The notes beneath the pieces are model-generated. The model saw nothing but the letters and a program-made list of their open reading frames with translations, made no database searches and was not told the DNA's origin. From CAYQQO01 sp964420115 (GTDB lineage: Bacteria > Patescibacteriota > Minisyncoccia > Portnoybacterales > UBA2143), in contig CAYQQO010000007.1 in the NCBI GenBank assembly GCA_964420115.1, forward strand, positions 1 through 26,639: a stretch of DNA of 26,639 nucleotides, in the 5' to 3' direction. The translations under genes and the position numbers were made by a program. Below are positions 12,201-24,200 of the stretch, in pieces. Within the stretch, counting starts at the first letter, position 1. Each line of letters starts with the position of its first letter.

Positions 12201-15200
12201 AGGACATGTCTATCGGCTTTGCGGCCGCGAGCAATCTGGCCGTTGAAAACGATAAAGGCCGAATCGCCCTTAAGATCAACGGCAAGATTTATCTCATCAA
12301 AGAACAAGATAACGGCAATACTACCTTGCTTGAGAATACCGCTAACGCTGAAGATATTATCACACTTGCCAATGACGGTACCGGCCGTGATCAGCAATAT
12401 GAAAACAGAAAAGACCAAAAGCCGCTTTTTGAAGTCGATGGTCTTGAGGTATTTTTACGCACCCGGCTGGTCAAATGCCAGACCAACATGACCGAAACCG
12501 TCAACGAATCAGCCTTTGAAGAAATAGGATTCCTTGAGGGCATGGGCATGGAAGGGACAAGGCCGCCACGCAGGATTTATTCCCAACCCAATATTAAACT
12601 TATTGGTATCCTTGAAAATTTACAAGCAGGCGACACGATTATCGCCGGTCCGGGCAGCTATTCCAGCTCGATCCTGCCGCATTTTATGGTAAGCGGGGTG
12701 GCCTATCAGATCGAACAGGCCAAAGCAAGAGGGGTAAGAACGATCTTCCTTAATAACGGCAGCGTCGATAACGAGACTATCAACCTGTCGTTTATCGACA
12801 TGGTTCAGGCCTTTGACCAAGTCGCGGAAGGCCAATTTGAAGATATCTTCTCGCATGTGGTAAGCGGCAGATTCGATATTCTGGATAGAATGCCGGATGT
12901 TGTCCAAAAACTCGATGCTGCCGAGCAAACCCTTGAGGATCAATTAGCCAATGATCCTCTGGCCGCGGCCAAAGAGGTAGCCGGGAAGATCATTGAAGAA
13001 ATCGAGGCCATTGATCCCACGTATAAAGTCTTAGAAAGCTTAGCCCTGCAAACCCTTGAAAGAACCACGCCCGCAGCAAACATGCTTGCGACCATCAAAG
13101 GTAATCCGGGTTACCATAAGGACTTCATCGAGCGTATCGCTATCCTCATTAACACCGTCTACGGTAAGCGCAAAGCCGAGATCCGCACCGATCCTTCCGC
13201 GGCCTCCAAGACCGCCAAATACAGCGTCGGGCCCATGGTCCTGACGCACCAAGACAGGCAAAGATTAAACCAAGTCCAACGGGTTGAGGCATCTCTCTTA
13301 ACCTATAAACGGGTTCAGCAGCGGGAAGCCGGGAAGTTTACTGACCGCGCTTTGTATAATCCGGATATCTTCAGTGAGCTTATGCGTGAGATGGTTAGAG
13401 GAGATTTAAACGGCAACACCCTCTTAGCCCTTGATCCGGTGGCCAGTATATTTATTCTTATGACTTTCCTTGGTCAAATTGATTCAGCCAACAAAGCCCT
13501 TCACGCAATTGATAAATCTGAAAAATCTCTAATCGATGAATGGGACAGGGCTATAGATGCTTTACCGGCAGAATTGACAAATGATGAAGTTATCGATCTT
13601 AAAATAACTTTTGATAGGGGCTTTGATGGACAAAATACTGTAGAAATAACCATTCCTTCGATTAAGATATTAGACCAAAAATCTCAAGACATCATTGCCA
13701 AATACCTTGCGATATACATTAATAACGGGGCGTATACTATCGGCGCTTCCTATGTTTATATCGAAGGATCAGGCCAAGGCTTCTTTGAAAAAATCCGCAA
13801 AACGTTTGCTGCTATGTTCGATCGCCTGGATCGCAACGGAAACGCCGACAGCGCGACGCTTTATTTAAGCGATTATTTTGGTCAACGTTTTAAAATCATT
13901 CGAGGCCTTGCTCCGCAGCGAAAAGAAAAAGAAAAAGAAAAAAATATTCCCTCTAAAACCGGCAATCTCAAAGGCGTTTTTGTTGGCATCGACATCGGAG
14001 GCACGGAAATTAAAACCACTGTTCTAAAAGATGGTGAAGATTTAACCGCCAAATTCAACACCGAACAAGATCATAATAAGCGCCGGGCCCTTACGGAAGC
14101 TTATCTAGATAAGAGTTGTTTTGTACCCGATGGCCGTTTCAATTATTATACTTTCGTTACAAAGGTTGTGAATCTGATTGAAAGCAATCTCAAGTCACTG
14201 GAAATTCCAGCTCAAGATGTTACGGCAATTGGTTTTTCTTGGGCCGGAGCGGTGTTCAAAAACAAGATTGCTGCTTCTTCAAAAGTCTCTTTGGCAATGC
14301 AGGGGGCTGTTACCGAATACGGTCAATACGAAGAGTACCGTAAAATGATGCAAATCGTTAGAGAAATTTCGGCTCTAGTAGCATTCTTTAGGATTGGAGA
14401 AGAACAACCGGTGCCGGGCAAGCCTTTTGAGAGAGAAATCAAAAAAGAACTTTACAAGAAAGATATTCAATCAATCTCCGAAGGCCGGCTGGATGAGATA
14501 GAAGGCCTTGCAGAGTCGGATAAGTGTCAATTAAAAGAATTAGCTGACGCCTTATATTTTAAGAAAACCGATGTAAGAAATAAACTAGATGTTTTTCATC
14601 ACGATGTTGCCCGTAGGCTGAGAACTGAAAATCCACCCAGGGCTTTTATACTCAATGACGGTGACGCGGATCTTGTCAGAATGCACGCCCAGATGCCCGA
14701 GCTTTTGGATGTTATTGTGATTAAGCTGGGCACAGGGTTGGCAGGCGGATACATAGATAGTGAAGGCAATATCAGCGGACTTAACGAATTTGGGCGTATC
14801 GTGCTCGACTTATCGAACCAGGCCAACGTTAATCTCTTTACCCAAGTCAAAGGCCTGGCGACCCAGCATGTCTCATCCGGCGGCGTTGTGACAATGGCCA
14901 AGAACAGAAACCTGATTGATATTATCCTGGCTGAAAAACAAGCAATCGAAGCGAGAATCCAAGCCGGAGAGCTGACTCAGACCCAATATGAAGCCGATGT
15001 TTACAGAATGATTAGAGCTCTTCAAACCGTAGATGACGCCAAAGATAAGAATAAATTTGATTCCAAAGAAGTTGGTATGCTTCTTATGTCAAAACTTATG
15101 GTGAGATCAAGACAGATGGCCGAAGAAATATTCAAAGCTATGGCAGCCAATATTGTTGCCACGGGAGTCCACTTGTCGAAGTTTTACGGTACTCAAAGAG

Positions 15201-18200
15201 TGCTTTTATCCGGAGGAGTTTTAAACGGCGAGACAGGAAGATTTATTAAAGCCGAGGCTCTCCGTTTGCTTAAAGAAAAGTACGGCTTGAATAATTTTGA
15301 GCTTATTTTGACAGGTGATGAACAGCAAGCGGATAATAAGTATGCCAGAGCTTTTGAAGGTGCTCTTGGCGCCGCCTATTATGTGGCTGAGATGGCAAGC
15401 AGAAAAGAAGGCTTATGCGCTATCTTCATTCCATCCTTGCTCCTTCCATTCTTGCTCCTTGGTATTGTTAATGAAGAATCGAGAAAACTAGAAACAAAAT
15501 TGAGCGCTATGGAACAAAGGTTTAAAAATTTATATAAACGATGTAGAAATAAGCAATCTGTTGAAGTACAAGATTTAGATTTTTCGTTGTATAAAGAAAT
15601 CGAAGAAATTATAAAAAAGACCAATTCATTTGTTAATGAATTGGGTGTTGCAGATGGTTTAATCCGAGAAGAAACAGGAGAAGCCACGTATACTTTTAAT
15701 GAACGATGGCTAGCCAAGCATCATGACTATGATTCTTCAATTGTTTTCGAACATGGCACTTCTTTAAATGATTTGATTGATAGAGCTATGCTTGCAAAAG
15801 GAATTATCATTAGCATAGATAGAGAGATCTTGGAATCAAGAATAATAGATGAAGATGATGGAAGCGATTCACACTATATGTGGACAAAAAGCCAGAAAAA
15901 ACAAAGAAGTTCAGTTAAATATATCTCTCATTCAGATTTTGTACGATTTTTAAAAGGGAAGAGGAATATTTCAAAAAATAAAAAGAAGATTTCAGCCAAA
16001 AAAGTTAGATTCATAAGATTGGAAAAAGTTGTTGATGCCAGCAAATACGGAAATAAAGCCTACTTTTTGGGTGAACTCATGAGATTAGGCTTCGCGGTTC
16101 CGACTGGATTAGTAATTACCAGTGAACAAAAAATAACGGAAGAAACCATCAATAGTTTGTGGTCAGAATTTGAAGGAAACATTAAGCAAGGAGTAAAGCT
16201 GGCGGTAAGAAGTTCTCCATCCGTTTCTATGCCTGGTTTACTGGAAACTAAAACTGATATTTCAAATAAACAAGAACTTCAAGAAGCCATTGAAGCGGTC
16301 GCTTCATCCTGGGGCAGCGTTAAAGCCAAACAGTATTGCGAGTTAAAAGGCGTTAAAGAAGAAAATATGGGAATTATCATTCAGAAAATGGTCCAGGGAG
16401 ATAAAAATAGTAATTCTGCCGCGGGCGTGTTGTTTACCCGGGATCCCATTTCGGGCAATGACGCGTTAAGCGGTAGATTTTATATTCAAGCAAAAGGTAG
16501 AGATATTGTTGCAAGAAAAAATATAAAAACTCAACCAATAGAGGAGCTTCCTAGGATATTTGGAGATATTTATAAGAATTTAGAAGAATTAAAAATTAGC
16601 TTAGAAAAGAAGTATAAGGCAGTTCAGGAAGTAGAATTTATTATAGAAGATGATAAATTATGGATTCTTCAAAGCCGTAATGCCGAATTATCTCCTAAAG
16701 CAAGAGCAAGGGTGTTCACAGATATGGCTGCGCAAGGAATAATTAACCAATTTCGCATGCTTGCTGAGATTGAAAGAGCATATAAAGCACAAAAAGAGAG
16801 AAAGATATACAAAATAAAAGAGGACGCAAAATTACAAAAGGTAGCCGAAGGCAGTCCTTCTTCATACGGTTGCGCCTTAGGGAAAGTTGTTTTTGATTTG
16901 GATGATGCGAGGCGGCTATCATCACAAGGCCAATCAGTTATATTAGTAGCCCTTTATCGTCCAGAAGAAATAGAGCAAGCGATACTGGATGGAACAGTAT
17001 CAGGTATCATTACTCAATATGGACACGAAGCTTTACATGAGAGCGTGTTAGCAAGAAGCCAAGGCATACCATTAATTGATGGAATCGAGGGAGCAGCAAT
17101 TAGGGGTGGAAAATTAACAATTGGTCAGCGCCTGCTAAAAGAAGGAAGCTTAATCGTAATGGATGCCAATGACGGAGCAATTTATATACCTGAAGATGAA
17201 AATGTTCTGATTGAAGACAAAATAATACCTATTTTGGGAGTAAATTTTGATTATGAAACGGAACAAAAAAGAATTCAAAAAGCGTATGTAAATATAGAGT
17301 ATGAAGATTTATTAACAATTCATAGAGAACTTTGCGCAAATATTAGGAATAGACAAAAAATAGATATCGATGGAATTAAGAAAAATCTAAAAGCCCACGT
17401 TATCCATTTAATAATTCTTGAGAAAGGAAAATCTTTAGGTAATAAATCTTCCGATGCTGCGGACTTTGCTTCCAGGACATTGGATAATTCGGATTCTATT
17501 AATTGCCTCATTTTCCCATTGGTTTTTGGAGCGATTTCACATTCGGATGCTGCAAATAAATTTTATTCAAGCTTAACAGCCACATATAAAGCCTTCGAAG
17601 GATTGACGGAACTATTTAGGGTTTTTTATAATCCTTTACGTTACATGAGAGTAGAACAGTGGGATGCTTTTATGGATCGAAAATCGGTAGCCATCGCGGA
17701 ATATAACCAAGCTGTAGAAAACCTATTGGAGGTTTCGAATCAGAAAGAAATTAAGATTCATGATGATGGAATGCCAGAAATAAGAGAAGGATCTATCATT
17801 TATGATCGGCGAGAAATAAAGGAAGGTAAAGATCCTACAAGAGTTTATCGGTTTGTAAGAATTGACGATAATAGAAAGGGTCTTCTTTATCAATCGCTAC
17901 CGATGAAAGTATTCATGAAAATTGTTGCAGATCAAGCCGGTTTTTATCCTCTATTAATTACTGTTGACGGTTTTACCGAATATGTGAAATCAAAGATATT
18001 TGTGGAGCTTATGCCTAAGTCGTTCGATAGCGAAGACCTAAGAGCTATCCTAATTTCGGGAATGGAGATATTAACGCGCTTTGGCAGCACAAAGGAAGAA
18101 TTGAGCAGAGCGAAAGCTATTGATCAGATCTTGGAAATAGGTGTCTTGGAAGTGCGGGAAAAAGGCTTCATTGGCTTTGATTTTAACGGGACCATCTTTG

Positions 18201-21200
18201 GAAAAAATGAATCAGGCCAAAAGAAATTAGGGGAAGGAATAGCGCAAGGTTTTATCGACTTTTTAAATGCTGGATTCAAAGTAGTTATTGTTTCTAACAA
18301 TAAGATTGAAGACTTCGCAGGAACAGAAGGCAAATTAGTTACGGATGAAGGAAAATTCATTTTGGAACTTGTTGTTCCCGCCAAAAGAAAGAACCTTATT
18401 GTTTACCTTGATAATCAAACCAAAAAATATTCATTTGATGAAGATGAGGGTACTATTGAGCACAAAGAGTATAGAAAGGGTTTTGAATCGGAAGAGCAAT
18501 TAAACAGAATTTTCAGATCTATTAAAGATGCACTGAATTCAATGGCCGGTTTATCCGAATATTCAGTAAGGAGGAAAAAAACCCAGATACGTATTGATAT
18601 TAATTTAAGGGATAAAGATACTAAAAAGAAAATAACAAACGAATTAGAAAAGGCGTTAAATAATGAAACAATATTCGGGCAAAAGATAAGGGTGCATCCG
18701 GGAAGAACCGGAATTTACATATTGCGAAGCGACTTGGATAAGTCAATTCCAATGAATGATGCCATCAAAACATTGCAGGCCGATAAGGATAAAGTCCTTT
18801 ATTTTGGAGACAGGTTTGAAATCGGTTCCAAGCAGGATGAAGTTGCTGTTTCAATATCCGGTGTTATGGGAATCAATGTAGGAGAAGAGAAAGAAAATAA
18901 TCTAACCCAAAAGGTCATTTATCATGGAAAAGGGCTTCGGGGAACAAGAGAAATTATTAAACACATAATGAGCGCAGTCGGAAAAGAAGTCGACCAAGAA
19001 ACATCAAAAGACCAAAGCGTCACCGCCTGGGGTATTCGTTTTGTGGCAAAAGCGCTTATTGCTGCGGCACTGGTGTTTGCGGCATTACCGCAAACGGCAT
19101 TTTATGTTACGCTTATGCTTTCCGCCCTGACTGTGGGCGGCTTTGCTTTCCGAATGACCAAATCGATGCGTTGGCCGGCGGGGCTGGGTACTGTTTTTGT
19201 GACGATTGGCTTTGTTGTTTTCTCACCGTTTATTCCTTTGAAAATCGCCCTCACTGCTGCCGTTCTTTTAGCCAGTGGCGTGACCTATCGTATGGCGCGC
19301 CTGATGAGAACGGTTGAAGAACTGACCGAGAAAGAAGCCCGCGCGGGACCTTCAAAATACAAATTACACCGGTTGTTTGAGACGGCAAACTTGGATTACA
19401 AGGCCGAATCTGCTATTGCCTCGCGCGGTAAGCGGGTTATCCTTAAGAACGAATCTGCCCGCGCCGCTATTGCTTCCTTGTTTAGCCCGTTCATACAGCA
19501 TCTTATCGTAGCCCACGAAAAATATCATTTCCGCACACGATTTAGAATTATCAACGAAATTCCCGCCTATATTGCAATGGTTGTCGGCTTGCTGGTCATT
19601 CCTCTGTGGCAATCCTCGCAGACTATTATTACAAAAATCAAACTTATCCGTTCGGCCGAAGTGGCCTTCCAGCGCCCGACCGATATTCTTCTTATGGGCG
19701 GCGGGACCGGTACAAGTGCCAATGTCGCGCTTTTCCACAAATACGGACTCGCGCCTCTGGAAGAACCGATTAAGGTCATTGTCGGATTTTCCGATGACGG
19801 CGGGAGCTCAGCCGCCATTCAAGAAGTGCTTCACGAACATTTTAATATTCATATTCCCTCTCCGGGAGATACGGTTTCGTCCATGGTTGGAAGTGTTCCG
19901 GAGGCCTGGAAGAAAGATATTCTCAATTATCGTTTTGACGAGGAAGAAACCACTGTTGAAGGTCTGGGCCGAATCCGTAACGTGATTTTGCGCAAATACC
20001 GCGAAAGCGTTAATATTAAAGATATCGACCAGTTTGTGGTTTCGATAGAGAAATACCTCAAATTAGTTGATGACCGACTGATCAAGCCCGGATTTCTTGT
20101 TCTCCCCGATAAAGGACACTCTCTGAAGAATCTGCTGCTTTTGGGTATTTCGATTAAAAACAAGTCGATTCGTCTGTCTAAGAAACGTTCAAAGGTCAAG
20201 GCCTTTATTGCCGCGCCTTATTTAAATAAAAGCCGTTATGCGGTATCATTCTATAAATTCCACCGGCTGATTCGCTCCAATTCCGTGACGATCCCCTCAA
20301 GCTTTACCTCGCATCGAGAAGCGCCTCTAAAAATTATCTTCGATAACGGAACACGAAAACGCGGCCAAAGCAATATTGTGGCTTCTGACGAAGGACAACC
20401 GTTTCGGGGTATTGAATTCGGGCATTCTTTCGATGAGGCTGGAACACCCGAGGTTAACCCAAGAGCAATTGACGCTATTAATCATGTGCGTCCAGGCGGA
20501 ATGATCTTGGTTGGCCCCGGAAGTTTCTTTACGAGCGTTATGCCGAATCTCGCCGCCGAAGGCATTTCGGACGCGCTCCATGAAGCAAAGAGACGCGGGG
20601 TTCGGGTTGTCTTTGTCTTCAATCCGACCAAGAGTCGCGAGTTAAGGCATCAGACGGTGAGTTCCATTGTTTCCATTGTTGAGAAAATAAGCGGCTTTGT
20701 CTTTGAAGATATTTTCACGGATACGATTATAAACCGGGTCGACAAAGAAAGAGAAGACCTTCAAGAGCTAATTGTCAAGCATCAAGAAAAAGCGGCTTCT
20801 GTCGCAACTCATATGGTCGGTAAGTTGGTTGAAGATTATCTGGTTGCGGCTCCTTGGGAAATCGCGCAATTACGCGATCGCGGCGTAAAAGTGTATTGGG
20901 AAGAGTTTGGTATTTTAACCATGACTGAATCCCGGAAAGCCGGAGAGGTCGGCGCCAAAGATCTAAACTATATTTATGATACGGCCAAGCTTGCGTTTCT
21001 GTTCTCTCTTATTCAGAAGACAGCTCGCACCGGCGCTAAGCCGGTTATAGCGATGGACAAAGACGAAACATTAACTGAGCCCAGAGAGGAAGCTAAGCCT
21101 GAGATCGTTAATCGTTTGCGTCAAATACTTGAAGCTGATGGGATGGTGGCTGTTATTTCCGGCGCGGATGCAAAGCGCTTACATCGCGAAGCGTTTTTGC

Positions 21201-24200
21201 CTCTTCGAAGGATATTGAACAATTCTCAAAAAGCTATGCTTGAACGGTTCTATATCCTTCCTTACAATGGCGCCTCCATGTACAAGTATGACGCTGTTAA
21301 AGATGATTTTGATCTCCTTTATACCGTATCTCTGGAGGAGGAAATCGGAAGCGAGAAAATGCTGCGAACGATTGAAATTATTAAAGCGATTATGAAAGAA
21401 TTCCAGATTCCTGAGCTTCCGGGTGAAGACCAAATCAACAATCAAGGCCTGCAAATTCAATTTTCGGCGCTTGGCGTGAAGACAATCGATAAGAAGGACC
21501 GGGTGCGTTTTGATCCTGACGGTAAGAAAAGAAAAAAATGGGCCAAGGCCATTAACGACCGCCTGAAAACCGAAGACATTCCGCTTGAGGCTTTGGTCGC
21601 GGGCAAAACTTCTATCGATATTGTTCTCAAAGGCGTACATAAGGGGTTCGCGATCAATAAGTTGGTCGACATTCTGGGTATTTCCTATCAACAAATATTC
21701 TTCGCGGGAGATTCGTTTGAAGAAGACGGTAATGATGCCCCGGCGGCCAGAAAAGTAGATTTGGCGCTCAATGTCGGCCCGGCGATTGAAGGCCAGTATC
21801 CTTCGCAAACGACAATTACTACTCAACAAAGAAGTTACCAGGGGCTTAAGGATTATCTCGACATTCTTATCCAGGTTCTTGTCAATCATCCGGAAGCCAA
21901 GCATTCGCATAATGCTTATGCCGAGGAGAAAAATCCAGAAGAGTTAAGGGCGGTAAGCTTTGAGGTTTTTTCTCTTGTTCTCCTTTTAGGTGCCATTGAT
22001 TTGTCGATTTATCTGAGACGCAAGTTTACGATTATGGATTTCAGAGATATCACCGCGCAAATGCTTTTAGGCGAAAAGTGGAAAAATTCTTTCCGTCTGG
22101 CTGATGAACACGTTATGGTGCTTTACGAAAAGAAAGAACGAATTTTGCGCGTGGTTGTGGCCAAGGAAGATGTGCGCGAACCACGGGGCGATTATGATTT
22201 TGATCTGATGCTCGGTTTTAAGATTTTATTCGATGATAATTACCGTGTATCACAGGTTGAACAAAACAAAGCACTGTTAAGCATTTCAAGAGCCAGCGCG
22301 GCCGTTGTTTTGGAACAATCGGGTCTGGTGCGCCGGATTTCCAGAGCGCTCGAAGATTTTATTAAGAAACAGTTTGCTCTTCAAGAGGTCAACGACCAGC
22401 TTATCAAGCAAGAAAATCTTGTGGCCGGGGTTATTCCGCTTGAAACTTATAAAAAATATGTTTATGGGTTAAAGCCTGGCGATATTTTTGATGGGAACGT
22501 TTTAAGCAACATGATTGATCTCAAATTAAGCAAGAGCCGGCAGATTCGCCTTAGGGCTCTTAATTTATTGGGACAGGCCGTCTCGAAAGGTTTTTTAAGC
22601 AAAGAAAAATACCGAAAAATTAGCAATGAATTCTTGATGGAAGACGTCAGAGAAGATTTGCGTTTGGTTGAGCGTACGATCAGAAATGACCGTAACTTTG
22701 TATTGGATATCATGGAAAAAATATTCTCCGAGAAAATGGAATATTCGGATCTTTACGGCGCAAGCGTGATTGTCAAGTATTTCCGCAGGGGCAATAATAA
22801 ACAAATTTATCAGCTCCGCGTCAGATTGACCGACTCAAGGGCCTTTTCCTTTGCGATTTCGACAATCAGAGATACGAGTTTCGGACCGAATTATGAATTT
22901 CTTTTATCCAGCACAAATCTCTGGGAGAAGCTCGTCTCCTTAGATCAAAGTCATATTGCGGTTTTGGGAGCTGTCCGGTGGCATAAGGATTTTGATTTCA
23001 AAACGGTTGAACTTAAGATCGGGCAGGAGATTATTTCAAACGATATCATGATTACTGCCCGCGAATTCGTGCCGGGCAAAGATCTGGATGAAATTCTTGG
23101 GGATATGACAATAACCAAGCAAGATAAAGAAAAAGCAATCAGGGAAGCCGTTAAAACTTATCTTTGGTCATGGTATGTATCATATAAAGACGGTCAAGGC
23201 ATCTTTCTGGGCGATCCTAAACCGGCTAATATCGTTCTGAGTAAAAAGTCAGGAATCTGGAAAGCTAAGAAAATCGATCTCGATTTACTGCGCATGGTGT
23301 CTAAAGATGCAAAATTCGGGGGCATGACGGTTTTGAGCAGTTATAAAACGTATACGAAAGAGACAGTTCTATCGGCTTTGCGGACATTATTGCGCGAAGC
23401 TAGGGAAAGAGAAGAGATAGCCTACAAACCGGAAGCGTTAATCGGAATTGTTGAAACAGTGGTTTCAGAATTTTTCCACGGCCAAGCGGCTGCAGAAACG
23501 AAAGATCTTCTTATGGATGAGGTTGCCGGAAAAATCGAAAGCGATTATCCGCAACATTTGATTTTGACGGATGGCACCCTTGGGCCAATTATGGATGCCG
23601 CGCGCAAAGCTGAAACAGAGACCCTGATTGAGTGTTCCATGGAGATCGTTATAGATTCGCTTAGCGGATACGCCCAACATGCTCAGGGAAAAAATGGTTT
23701 TGATTTTCTCAAAACACCCGAAGCGCCAGACGGCTCAGAACTAAGGATAGGGGTCATGCCACTTTATGAGTACTACATTGACCACGAGGGCCGGGAGCAT
23801 CAGATTGATTGGGATAAGGAAGAAGGGATCCGGCCGGTTTATCTCTTAGAAGAAAACGAAGAAAAACCTTTGGTTTTGACGGTGAACTTCTTGGGTCATT
23901 ACGGAGATCAGAAAGTTAAGATTTACTGGACTATACACAAAGGAAGCGTGCTTTTATTGATTCGTTTGCTCGAAAACCGGGAGCTATTTAAGAATCTCAA
24001 TCCGGCCTTCCCCGGCAAGGAGGAAGAACGTGTCGTGCAAAGAGCATTTTTTGCAAAGGCATTTGTCGAGCTTCTGAAAAAACTCGAGATCCAAGCCAAG
24101 ACGGTGCATATCGATGAGGCCTTCTTACTGTTTATCGCAACGTCAATGCTTAATGATAGAGAATATCATGAAGGCGCAGAGCAAAAAAGTATTTTTGAGC

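Noticed and set aside
12111..12491. 126-codon + strand frame overlapping the YvcK-like domain 1 region
   Set aside because: Frame 3 shadow in a GC-rich segment; the frame 2 translation is continuous and carries the domain.
13920..13944. Programmed frameshift at the A/G tract
   Set aside because: The same frame continues on both sides with recognisable protein, and no stop or alternative product needs explaining; kept only as a possible slippage site.
16981..17060. Assignment of the phospho-His to the earlier His at 17024-17026
   Set aside because: Alignment with the PPDK T-S-H-A-A-V-V-A-R block places the catalytic His directly before E-S-V-L-A-R, at 17036-17038.
21179..21910. 243-codon open frame on the - strand
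   Set aside because: Lies opposite the phomannomutase-like HAD domain with all motifs intact on the + strand; its translation shows no recognisable domain and it has no supporting start signal.
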